DNA of 51,482 nt from NCBI GenBank assembly GCA_032718475.1, contig JAUCBJ010005747.1, forward strand, positions 1 through 51,482, given 5' to 3'. The position numbers were made by a program, and so were the translations under genes. This document shows positions 39,201-45,100 of this stretch, piece by piece (the stretch's first letter is position 1; every line of letters begins with the position of its first letter). Below the pieces are notes generated by a model, which was not told the origin of the DNA, did no database searches, and was given only the letters and a program-made list of their open reading frames with translations. Source of the stretch: Nemertoderma westbladi (Eukaryota > Xenacoelomorpha > Nemertodermatida > Nemertodermatidae).

Positions 39201-40982
39201 CTGCCATAAACTATAACTTTATTAGCCTTTGGGAGAATTCTGACCAATTTTGTCACTTTTATTGAGAGGAACGCCGGCGCACGGCGGGGTAGCTCAGTTG
39301 GTTGAGCGCCGGGGCTGCAATCTATTGGTTGTAGGTTCAGCCCCGCCAGGGTCCACTCAGCCTTTCATCCACTAGGATCGATTAAATGAGTACCAGTTAA
39401 ATAACTGGGAGCAAATCTTGGGATAGGAATAGCCCCTACCCTCGGGTAGCAGCTATCGAAAGAGGAGCCTTCGGGTCGCCTCCGGCCTCGGCCGACTGTT
39501 TGCTTGCTTTGATTGAGAGAAATCTATGATTGTGTCACTCATGTCCACAAAATAAAAATTGAATAGGATTCGGGTTTTTGCGGATTCTATAGAATAACGC
39601 GTTTTAAGTTGCCTCACCTACTCACGTAGCGCAGACAACTCCAATTCTCTATTCAGCGGGCCCAATAGGGGCCACGAATAACCTGTGCCCATTTAGAAAA
39701 CGGATTAAACTCTCCCAAATAGATGGGGGATTATTAGTCTGCCTGGACACAATGGAGCCGGATTACATACTTTTTAGTGCCTAACTCTCATAGTCAGCAA
39801 AGCCGATAAATTGATTATCTAACAAAACGACTTAATTAAATATCACAACTGTTTATATTGTACCAAATAAACGCCAGTCATCACAAGTATAACCCTAAAT
39901 TAACCACGGCAAATCTACTGATTGCCGGTAAATTAAATGTTAAGAGTGATTAATGACATTGTGACCGTGAGAATTAACTTGTTAAATCGGAGATATAATC
40001 CGACTTATGGCACATGGGAATAATGAAAAACACGCGTCGTCATTCTCAACAAATCAATTGATTAGTGTACCTGGAAGGGCCTTCTACTTGTATACAGCAT
40101 TACGAACTCGTGAACATTGTTGGTTTGTGTCTGTCTGTCTACCTTCTACTGTAAGGACGTCTAAGGAGGGGAAAAGGCAATCTAAATCTTAAATATGACC
40201 TGTAGAATAGCGATAAAGCGTTCAACCGGACCAGTTCAGGTATAGGGGACTCTTGAAGAAAAAAATGCATTTCACAGCATTACTCCAAAAATAATCGCGA
40301 GGGGGGAATCTTGACTTAAGTCATCCCCTTAGACGCGAAAATCGACTCAAATAACAGTTATGGGATTACGAGCAAAATTAAAACTGTAACCTGTGTTTTT
40401 GTTTATTGTTTTGGGTTATGATAAGCAAAACCTGTAACCTGTCCTCTCAACTGATAATTAACATTATTGTTGATACCCCGAGACAAGATATTAATTCGCC
40501 TGATTTATGTCAGAGTTAGTGTCTTGCGCACACGAACCTACAATTAAAGCAATTTTTCCACTTTCTCCATCATATCACCGACCTAATGATTTACTGGTTT
40601 CATTAAAATATTTCAGACTTCCCTTCCGGTGGTTTTTAATCTATATAGTTCGACCATGACAAACCAAACCAACTAATAATACAGATCTCAAATTATTTTT
40701 CTCAAGACAACAAAACTTACCTTTAACAATGTTGTTGTTATTGTTGTTATTGATGCTGTAATCTTTGGGTTCATCTTGTAAATCAGAGTCATCATCGTCA
40801 ACTTTTAAGGAACTATCCGTATCGTATCCGCTCATACTGCTGTTGCTACTGTTGCAGTCGGGGCTATGTGCTGGGCCGACCACCGGTGTGTCTAGGAACG
40901 GTGTCACCTTGCTTTGGTAGCTAGCATAATCCGTAATAACCGACACCTTCTGACCTTGTTCTGTTACCGCCATTGGTTCCAT
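12032..40982 (-). CDS. dsf: NR2E-family nuclear receptor, dissatisfaction-like (complete, 7 exons)
   Basis: Predicted ligand-regulated or orphan transcription factor of 487 aa. Exons in transcript order: 40982-40721, 28112-28026, 27919-27680, 27380-27179, 27067-26884, 13258-13012, 12273-12032. All introns are GT-AG and all junction phases agree. Residues 1-116 are an acidic, Asn-rich N-terminus. The C4 zinc-finger DNA-binding domain spans 124-196 (Cys 124, 127, 141, 144, 160, 170, 180, 183), with the NR2E P-box CDGCS, followed by AVQHERGPR. The ligand-binding domain spans about 285-487 and includes [27 protein letters not shown] and a final [11 protein letters not shown] helix. From memory, the SIHR..R.YTCK motif and the 9-residue gap between the first two cysteines of finger 2 fit dsf better than TLX (7 residues). 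FKPETRGL and the CDMF ending resemble PNR/NR2E3 and dsf. TLX (NR2E1) remains an alternative. Confidence 0.9.
12440..12532 (+). mobile_element. tRNA-head-only SINE copy with 9-bp target duplication
   Basis: Contains a pol III A box (TAGCTCAGTTGG) and B box (GGTTCAACCCC). It matches the head of the longer SINE at 39269-39511 up to AGGGTTCACTC and then stops. TTATATATT flanks it on both sides (12431-12439 and 12533-12541). It cannot fold as a good tRNA, because the anticodon arm does not pair. It lies in intron 6 of the receptor gene. Confidence 0.75.
13012..13258 (-). CDS. dsf: Nuclear receptor exon 6 (ligand-binding domain core)
   Basis: Encodes residues 326-407, from [19 protein letters not shown] to [11 protein letters not shown]. 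Acceptor TTCCTTCAG, donor G|GTACGT. A 13.6-kb intron, inflated by a minisatellite and a transposon, separates it from exon 5. Confidence 0.95.
13291..13654. repeat. 29-bp minisatellite, left part
   Basis: About 12 copies of a 29-bp unit built from GGGTTAGTTGGCCAAGTGG plus CTCAAATACT. The array starts about 33 bases from the acceptor of receptor exon 6, on the intron side. On the receptor's strand each unit reads ACTAACCC, a branch-point-like motif; the copy nearest the exon has TACTAAC. Confidence 0.95.
14629..15521. mobile_element. hAT-like non-autonomous transposon (MITE)
   Basis: Starts CAGGGCTGGCAAA and ends TTTGCCAGCCCTG, flanked by perfect 8-bp duplications GGCCTATC (14621-14628 and 15522-15529). 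An 8-bp duplication and CAG...CTG ends are typical of hAT elements. The sub-ends are rich in AGGTTTTTG and its complement; the centre is rich in CTG, CAG and GTAC words. There is no transposase frame. It is nested inside the 6.6-kb element, just upstream of the cargo gene. Confidence 0.85.
15573..15792 (+). CDS. DUF4806-like gene exon 1
   Basis: From ATG at 15573 (a start at 15549 is also in frame) to donor A|GTTAGT. Encodes [20 protein letters not shown] and on to GTVLAFT. The ATG lies 44 bases after the target duplication of the MITE, so the MITE may have supplied or displaced the promoter. Confidence 0.6.
15573..20005 (+). CDS. DUF4806-like protein gene inside the DNA element (5 exons)
   Basis: Model: 15573-15792, 16017-16222, 16635-16748, 17673-18472, 19906-20005; 479 aa; all introns GT-AG and all phases consistent. 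The N-terminus ([16 protein letters not shown], then YWPRN) resembles, from memory, the N-terminal module of animal DUF4806 proteins. The middle is charged ([12 protein letters not shown]) and exon 4 holds about eight 17-residue repeats. [18 protein letters not shown] near the C-terminus matches the start of DUF4806. The rest of that domain is missing: exon 5 gives only a basic tail running into the element's terminal region. So the gene is probably 3'-truncated or decayed, and exon 5 is the weakest part. Function unknown; such genes occur in many copies in invertebrates. Confidence 0.6.
16017..16222 (+). CDS. DUF4806-like gene exon 2
   Basis: Acceptor CCTGACAG, donor AAT|GTAAGT. Encodes [13 protein letters not shown] through the acidic stretch GDDLESDN. 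Joins exon 1 in phase 1 as LAFT-K-NVEK. Confidence 0.65.
16635..16748 (+). CDS. DUF4806-like gene exon 3
   Basis: 38 codons between CTATTTAG and TCT|GTAAGT, phase 0 at both ends; [11 protein letters not shown] to FRDCDNIS. Confidence 0.6.
16827..17261 (+). pseudogene. 5'-truncated LINE reverse transcriptase fragment
   Basis: A 144-codon frame resembling the C-terminal end of CR1/Jockey-type non-LTR reverse transcriptases: [20 protein letters not shown] followed by [11 protein letters not shown], then LRVVF, then [13 protein letters not shown] and a Lys-rich end. About 100 residues usually found between these blocks are absent, so it is internally deleted as well as truncated. It sits in intron 3 of the DUF4806-like gene. 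Confidence 0.7.
17673..18472 (+). CDS. DUF4806-like gene exon 4 (repeat exon)
   Basis: Acceptor TTTTAG. In-frame codons precede the ATG at 17727 ([18 protein letters not shown]). About eight 17-residue repeats follow, with core [17 protein letters not shown]. The tail is [20 protein letters not shown], then [16 protein letters not shown] and DSSEWVG. The donor AG|GTAATA at 18473 is the first of a long series of identical donors made by the 30-bp array. If unspliced, the frame stops at 18474-18476. Confidence 0.7.
17795..18205 (+). repeat. 51-bp coding minisatellite
   Basis: About eight tandem units with core CGCTTAATCCTGGTTGTAAC, each 51 bp (17 codons) and therefore frame-preserving. Middle units are almost identical in DNA; only the last two diverge. 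Mirror frames on the minus strand (17669-18298) are shadows. Confidence 0.92.
18461..19470. repeat. 30-bp minisatellite carrying a 5' splice site in each unit
   Basis: About 34 units of GTAATATGGTGGGTGTGAGT plus GGGTAGGAAG. The exon 4/intron boundary GGAAG|GTAATA lies at the first unit, and every later unit repeats it. From about 18660 on the units are virtually identical. A 349-codon minus-strand frame ([10 protein letters not shown] repeats) arises only because 30 is divisible by three. Confidence 0.95.
19906..20005 (+). CDS. Possible exon 5 of the DUF4806-like gene
   Basis: Acceptor TTTATTATAG follows a T-rich tract. Joined in phase 2 to exon 4 it gives a basic tail, [13 protein letters not shown] to KRRVRACVV, ending at TAG 20003-20005 within the ACGT-rich end of the element. 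It does not resemble the rest of DUF4806, so it may be a chance or degenerate terminal exon. Confidence 0.35.
20273..22217. repeat. 29-bp minisatellite, right part
   Basis: About 67 more copies of the unit seen at 13291-13654, with variants TTAGTTGGCC, TAAGTAGGCC, TAAGTAGTCC and TTAGTAGGCC arranged in blocks. Together both parts make about 80 copies in intron 5 of the receptor gene. Frames such as 20543-20776 are by-products. Confidence 0.95.
22350..22460. mobile_element. 111-bp foldback element with G and C tracts
   Basis: Ends are perfect inverted repeats, ATAGGCGTACG (22350-22360) and CGTACGCCTAT (22450-22460). Inside are a run of 17 G (22369-22385) and a run of 22 C (22412-22433) around a 26-base centre. 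TA at both outer edges fits a TA target site, as in Tc1/mariner-type MITEs. The whole can fold into one hairpin. Confidence 0.65.
23195..23260. repeat. 22-bp tandem repeat, three copies
   Basis: CATAGTAACCATTCAGTGTA plus TC repeated three times with single-base differences. Confidence 0.85.
25548..25720. repeat. Dispersed repeat copy A
   Basis: Shares CGCGAAAATCGAC.CAAATAACAG, AAAACTGTAACCT, TTTTGGTTAGAAT and CCTGCTCCTTTC with stretches at about 37855-37960 and 40310-40455. Borders and family are unknown. Confidence 0.5.
26884..27067 (-). CDS. dsf: Nuclear receptor exon 5 (start of ligand-binding domain)
   Basis: Encodes residues 265-325, including [14 protein letters not shown] and ending LPYRDQ, the start of the nuclear receptor signature. 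Acceptor TATATAG, donor CAG|GTTAGT (phase 0). Confidence 0.92.
27179..27380 (-). CDS. dsf: Nuclear receptor exon 4 (C-terminal extension and hinge)
   Basis: Starts [12 protein letters not shown], the conserved extension after the NR2E DNA-binding domain, then a Pro- and His-rich hinge (residues 197-263). Acceptor TTTGCAG, donor AA|GTGAGA (phase 2). Confidence 0.92.
27680..27919 (-). CDS. dsf: Nuclear receptor exon 3 (DNA-binding domain)
   Basis: Carries the complete double zinc finger from [14 protein letters not shown] to LEVTMNKD. Acceptor TTTTAG and donor G|GTGAGT bound 240 bases. Finger 1 contains [11 protein letters not shown], the P-box typical of the tailless/dsf group. Confidence 0.95.
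28026..28112 (-). CDS. dsf: Nuclear receptor exon 2
   Basis: An 87-base exon between acceptor TTTTACAG and donor G|GTAAT. It encodes residues 88-116 and joins exon 3 in phase 1. It contains an internal Met (residue 99, MSPSSCEI) that would give a short N-terminus like that of TLX-type receptors if transcription began downstream of exon 1. Confidence 0.8.
28113..31683. other. Receptor intron 1, part next to exon 2
   Basis: No convincing exon. A run of 26 C at 28390-28415 follows a CCA repeat. About 28440-28990 is less AT-rich than its surroundings and could hold a second promoter, but no core element is clear. Frames at 29553, 30537 and 31094 are not recognisable. Confidence 0.4.
28390..28415. 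repeat. Poly(C) tract, 26 bases
   Basis: An uninterrupted C run after CACCACCACCAC, in intron 1 of the receptor gene. Confidence 0.95.
31684..32289. mobile_element. Foldback element with GGACTTTTCGTCC repeats
   Basis: The left arm (31684-31885) holds about 13 copies of a 14-15-bp unit, GGACTTTTCGTCCC. The right arm (about 32136-32289) holds the same words in both orientations. The arms flank an AT-rich centre of about 240 bases with GCTAGTA words. The outer ends GGACATATCGTCC and GGACGAAACGTCC are imperfect inverted repeats. Frames rich in VPGLF within it are repeat artefacts. Confidence 0.6.
32290..33011 (+). promoter_or_regulatory. 5' flank of the PCED1-like gene
   Basis: Contains an imperfect triplication of GGTGGGTACCGTTAGTA at about 32731-32835 and a doubled ATTCACATTCCATATAA just before the start codon. 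The latter makes TATAAAA within 15 bases of the ATG, too close to be the TATA box for this start. No clear core promoter. Confidence 0.3.
33012..34607 (+). CDS. PCED1: PCED1-like PC-esterase (SGNH/GDSL hydrolase), intronless
   Basis: 531 aa, likely a hydrolase of the PC-esterase (FAM113/PCED1) family; its substrate is unknown even in vertebrates. From memory, the family blocks are all present: [15 protein letters not shown] (22-36, with GDS at 26-28), [11 protein letters not shown] (90-100), [16 protein letters not shown] (121-136) and DGIHW (231-235). Ser28, Asp231 and His234 are candidate catalytic residues. There is no signal peptide. Residues 265-350 are Pro-rich 13-residue repeats ([13 protein letters not shown]); 375-491 are about ten-residue CYGNQ repeats; the end is basic. 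The gene is a single exon nested antisense in intron 1 of the receptor gene, which suggests a retrocopy or an intron-less lineage form. Its stop codon begins the 35-bp array. Confidence 0.88.
   Translation: MPAPKTIFESADVQLLLRNKRVVLIGDSTMRTTYKDIIVLLQSERWLTEAEAKQKGERTFMGDKLLEGGTLVEMNNGINYRETREYRTKLHLVRFYFVTRCYNSYLEETILPYLSQEPTPDIVIMNSTLWDLTRNGSPDTCLHKFASNLIKLMGELSVCLDSSSLFIWSNCLPVSDECYGGCFQSESRPEWLQSYIVQANHYARRALEEWDRDYLDINASMLHLSELLVKDGIHWKPPAVRYMSHAIFSHICISWNLELPCPPVVPSLSRSRPISPSVPYMPRSRPNSPSVPYMPWSRPNSPSVPYMPRSRPNSPSVPFMPRSRPNSPGIPSMSHPISPGVPYMSHPVSPTPMPPGLLSPPPGLNPARPVIRLNQSSPGCYGYQSSPGSYGDQEQPSSDCYGNQSNPGCYGNQLTPIDIGHYRNAAGRSSYEYIRDSLGCYENQIDSLNCYGNQIDSINCYGNQIDSLSCYGNQTYSLGCYGNQTDAPGCYGRRRQPLLTMSLTELVTMFHKRHRNKPRQYNNRKARFNPY
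34601..37487. repeat. 35-bp minisatellite starting at the PCED1 stop codon
   Basis: About 82 copies of a 35-bp unit, CTACTGATAGTAAACGGTTG plus TTTACAATACAACAC. The first unit overlaps the end of the PCED1-like frame, so the stop is the in-frame series TGA TAG TAA of the unit. Each unit contains a perfect hairpin GTAAAC-GGTT-GTTTAC and the forkhead-type word TGTTTAC. Later units include shorter (CACAGTGATAG) and altered (CACATAGTGATAG) versions. Confidence 0.95.
37855..37960. repeat. Dispersed repeat copy B
   Basis: Shares GTTTATTGTTTTGGTTAGAA and CCTGCTCCTTTC with the copies near 25548 and 40310. The AATAAA at 37900 lies inside it. Confidence 0.45.
37900..37905 (+). promoter_or_regulatory. 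Candidate poly(A) signal for the PCED1-like gene
   Basis: AATAAA followed at once by the GT-rich GTGTTGTTTATTGTTTTGG. It is a clear candidate beyond the 35-bp array, so the 3' untranslated region could include the array. An earlier signal cannot be excluded. Confidence 0.35.
39269..39511 (+). mobile_element. tRNA-derived SINE, full length, with target duplication
   Basis: The head has A box TAGCTCAGTTGG and B box GGTTCAGCCCC. The body has CCTTTCATCCACTAGGATCG and ATTAAATGAGTACCAGTTAA, which I recall as a widely shared invertebrate (MetaSINE-type) central domain. The tail ends TGCTTGCTTTG. ATTGAGAG flanks both ends (39261-39268 and 39512-39519). It lies in receptor intron 1. Confidence 0.8.
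39520..40720. other. Receptor intron 1, part next to exon 1
   Basis: Non-coding, with a dispersed repeat copy at about 40310-40455. The rest is single-copy-looking AT-rich sequence; the frame at 40007-40192 is not recognisable. Confidence 0.4.
40310..40455. repeat. Dispersed repeat copy C
   Basis: Shares GACGCGAAAATCGAC, CAAATAACAG, AAAACTGTAACCTG and TTTATTGTTTTGG with copies A (about 25548) and B (about 37855), in the same orientation. Confidence 0.5.
40721..40982 (-). CDS. dsf: Nuclear receptor exon 1 (N-terminal region)
   Basis: Encodes residues 1-87 from ATG at 40982, ending at donor G|GTAAGT (phase 1). The region is Ser- and Asp-rich ([16 protein letters not shown]) and ends in a poly-Asn run. 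The phase-1 end joins exon 2 to give NIVK-DECRDV. It has no recognisable domain, as usual for this part of nuclear receptors. The assignment rests on splice phase and position, since intron 1 is 12.6 kb long. Confidence 0.75.
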
Positions 40983-42069
40983 TGTGTATCAGGTTAGCTA
41001 ATGTACAAACTATGGAGTACAAATACTGTAATGGGTAAATATAAAAAAATATAATTCTGGTGAGACTGTACCGGTATTTAAATATTTTTTTAATATTTTC
41101 AAATGTGTTTAAATTCTTTTTTTTTATATTTTTAACTATTTAGATTATGTTCGAATTATGTTCTAAGGTTAACCTTTTACATTAATGGACAGGTTCATTA
41201 GAAAATAACTCTATAAAATTGCACCTCTGGTTTTGAAAATTATTTCTCAAAAGTTGGTCGAATGTTAATAAAGCACAACTTCGAAGTTTAAGTTGTCGTT
41301 TTTAGAGTAATTTGTTCCTTAATGTAGGCCTATATCATGTAGGCTCTATAGCATACTGTCTCAGACTCAGACATATCATAAACTTAAAAATAAAATTACT
41401 TTAAAAATGTCAAACAGATCAAACTTGTAACTTTGTGGACTTCTTTTAACTTTAAAACGGGAAGCCACTGCAAAAAGCTGAGCTGTTGCTCGCATCTTAT
41501 TGGTTAAATCTTCCAACAATTTAACTGAGTATTGACCAATGCGAAGGCGGTAGATCGCTTGGCAACGGATGCCATATTGTAATGTAAACGTTGCATTGTA
41601 AATGCATACAGTGCGCATCGGGTTGCATTGTAAGTAACGTAGATAAAGCAGTATAATCAGGATACACTGACTGCCTATTTACAGTACGTTAGGCCTATTG
41701 CCTCCCTTTGATATTGTGATTTTTGTGATCAAGTGCTACCGTTTAGGACAATTACAACGTAAGCGATTAACTTACGAATATATAAACACGATGCCAACGA
41801 CACTCCCGCCCGATTAGCGGGTAATCCTATCTGTATATATTAATGATAAAACCTGTTTGCTGAAAAATTCGTCTTTCAGATAACGTTTTGCAGCTGCTAA
41901 GCATGGTTGTAGGACTTAATTAAGCATCACTATTATAATTATAGTAAACACTACGCCGTAATTGAACAACTGATATGTTTTAGAAAAGCTTTTTAAGGTT
42001 TGAGAAATTTTAACTTATTTCTTTGCTTTTTATATTTATTTTCATTTCTTGTTCAAATATAAAACTATA
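40983..42069. promoter_or_regulatory. Shared 5' region between the receptor gene and CCDC83
   Basis: About 1.1 kb between two divergent start codons. ATTGG at 41499-41503 and CCAAT at 41536-41540 are CCAAT-box words in opposite orientation, and TTGGCAAC at 41559-41566 is an RFX half-site. This NF-Y/RFX mix would suit a cilium-related gene such as CCDC83. No TATA box is clear for either gene. Confidence 0.4.
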
Positions 42070-42188
42070 ATGGGGAAGAAGAAAAAGTCAGGTGGGAAAA
42101 AGTCCGGTGGGAAAAAGTCTGGTGGGAAGAAAAGTAAAGGGAAAGGAAGTGGTGGTCCAACAGCACAGGAAGCTATACTGGCGTACAG
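42070..42188 (+). CDS. CCDC83: CCDC83-like exon 1
   Basis: Starts ATGGGGAAGAAGAAAAAG. Three tandem copies of a KKSGG-type motif (AAGTCNGGTGGGAAAA) make a basic N-terminus, followed by GPTAQEAILAY and donor AG|GTTGGT. Confidence 0.75.
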
Positions 42189-45100
42189 GTTGGTGAACAG
42201 ATACCGGTACTGCTGTTGTTATTATTGAATAGGTACTACTGTACTAAGTAATAACAAACACTGATTGATATATAGATTATTAATAATAACCAATGTGGTT
42301 CGTTATTAGGTGTGATAAGGGCTAATAGTACTAGTGTAGTCAAATTAGGCTCAAAAGTTGCCAAACTCAGAAGAAAATACAAGATGGCTAAATTTAGTTT
42401 TCGTATCATTTATCGTTATAATGTGCCTCCCGTGACTCATCTTGAGAATTTTTTTTTAAATCACTTTGAATACATGTTGATCAGTTCGTCAGTTGGTCCC
42501 AGAAGATGAATTGATGAGAAGTGAATATATTATTTTATTTAGGTATTTTACAGTGATATTTTGCAGATTATTTTTTATTTTAACATACCATTACTATTCT
42601 TTGTCCATCAAGGCTGTGCCCAGCGAATCTAAACAGTTTTTCTGCGTGGCGATGCTCGGCACTACTATAGCTTGTGTGACAATAAGTGAACATTTTTTAA
42701 TACAATTTTTAGACGTTTTCGTATGACTGTGACTGTCTTTCGATTTATTGATACCTTGTAGATTTTTTTAGGTTTTTATAAGTTACCGGTAGCTAATGTT
42801 TTTAAAAATACACGATGATTTAATTAAAATTGAAATATATTTTTTTATGGTGCTTCTACAGGCACTACACCATGTCCTGGAATATAGTGTCGTTATTTAG
42901 TTACCTGCCCCCCCCCCCCCCCCCCCCCCCAATTTTTCTACAAATCTTAATGAGATTGCATGAAATTTGAAACAGAGTCAGTTTCACATCCCTCCTCTTT
43001 GCTGGGTGAGTTAGAATTTTTATTTTTGCTTTTAATCTTTAGCTACAAGCGTTTAAAAAAGGTGTCTCCGGCGATATTACACCAGTTACACCGCAGTTAT
43101 TCTACTACCTTATAAATCATTGTTACCATGGCAACATTGTAGAGTTCTAGAACGAGATATAATTATTATATACTATTCTAGAACATAAATAAAATAAAAA
43201 ATATAATGTTCCAGAACATATAGCTAGTCATTTTTCAAATTTAAAACGGCTAGTAATAAAAAATTTATAACCTAAATCATTGTTACCATGCAAAAAATGT
43301 ATGCTATAATATAATTATCATTAATATCATTATTTCAGTTTATACCTCAATTTTCAATGTTTTCACATTTTTTATAATTACAAGAAATACTAGCTAGTAA
43401 AAAAACCTTAGCTACCTTAAAAAAACATATCTACTAATGTTCTAGAACACAAAAAATTGCAGTATTTTTAGTTAGGCCTAGTATGTTATAATGTTAGTAT
43501 ATAAGTAATCATGTTTTGAAAAATTACTAGCTAGTCGATTAGCTAATATTCTAGATCACAATATTTTTTTTGTGAAATGTTGCAATGAAGTCAGTGGTGA
43601 TATTAGTACATAATTTCATTAATTAATATCAAATGCGACTGCATACGGAACTCTAGCCATTTTTTTGTAGTTGCTAGTTTTTGCTACTTTTTTTTAAATG
43701 TTCTATGTCATATTAACTATAGTTTGGTTAAAAAAAAATGTTCTAGAACAAATATTTTTTGTTCTAGAATATTTTTTTTTCAAAATAAGCAATTAAACAA
43801 CAATATTAAAACAATATTAAAACTGCATACTACTATTATACTAAGACTACTTGATACCCCCCCCCCCCCCCCCCCCCCAGCCACAGACCCACTACTAAAT
43901 ACTATAGCCACTTCATCGGCGCCAACATTTCCGAACACAGAAGCATGGCTTATTTTGTGCTAGAAAATATATTATTTTTAATACTTAATTTTTTTTTTTA
44001 ATTTTTTTAATTATTTTTTAACAGTTATGGTATTGGAATTATGTAACATATTAGGTAGGAAACTATGTATAGGGATATAGGTTGTTTCAAAAAAATTTAT
44101 TACATTTTTTACAATATGATTACTCAAAAAGCATTAAAACCCCTTAAGACAAATTCGATTATTAGGTTTTAAAAATATAAATCAAATCTCCCCCTATCAT
44201 ACTAAACAACAATTCTAGCTCCTGATTCGTTGTTTCCAATTTTATATCAACGTTTCCCGGGCTCACTCTATTTATAATAGTAAAATGTATTATATAGGTT
44301 GTTTTAAAAAAAAATGTCGTTATCATGCGATCATGCATCGTCCCTTTCATTCAAAATGAAAGGGACGATATTCGCCCAGCTTTTTTTTGAGCTGTTTTTC
44401 TAGCTTTTTTTGAGCTTTTTTTCAAGATTTTTTTGGAGCTTTATTCTATAATTTAGGTTTTAACATTCGAAATTTCTCAGATTCATCTTGAAGCAATTAA
44501 TTTCTAGAAATTGTTTTAACTAAAAAAATCTTGAAATAAAGCTAAAAAAAGCAGCGCAGAAATGGCCCTTTAGGGATATTTAGCAGTTGGCCTACAAAGG
44601 TTAACAGGTAGTTAAAATGCGGTGAAACATTTAATACTAGGCCTACCAGGTCATGATGGGCCTACTATGTGAATGGCGTACTGCCGTTGTAAGTTATGAT
44701 TGGCTATAATGTAACACTTCAGCAGTAGGCCTATATTCTGTACATTCTAGAACAGTTTAAGAGTTTCTAAACAACTACACTCTAAAATTAATTTTTTGCT
44801 GATAATTCAATTTTGTTTTTGATGACCTGAAAAAAATTCCTCAAGGTGAGGCACTGGAGGCGCTGGGGTGCTGGAGGCCCCTGAAAATATTATTCAACGA
44901 TAAATTCTGCGTCTAATGATACCAAATTTAGCCATGTATTTTCTTCCCGGCGAAAAGCTAATTCGCCGGGTCTATAACTAATAATTCCAATATCGCCCAC
45001 TATTAAGGCACGTGCTCCACTTGTAATAGTCAATTGTTAAAAAAATGTAAGATCTGTCTCACATTATTAATACACATTTCTACCCAAACTAGCAGAAACA

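Larger units (their letters stand above)
37488..39268. other. Receptor intron 1, AT-rich stretch after the 35-bp array
   Basis: AT-rich with no convincing exon. It contains a dispersed repeat copy (about 37855-37960), a C-rich tract at 38684-38704 and, at about 38777-38810, the words TGATTGACA and CTGTCACCTG. The frames at 38378-38888 look non-coding. Confidence 0.4.
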
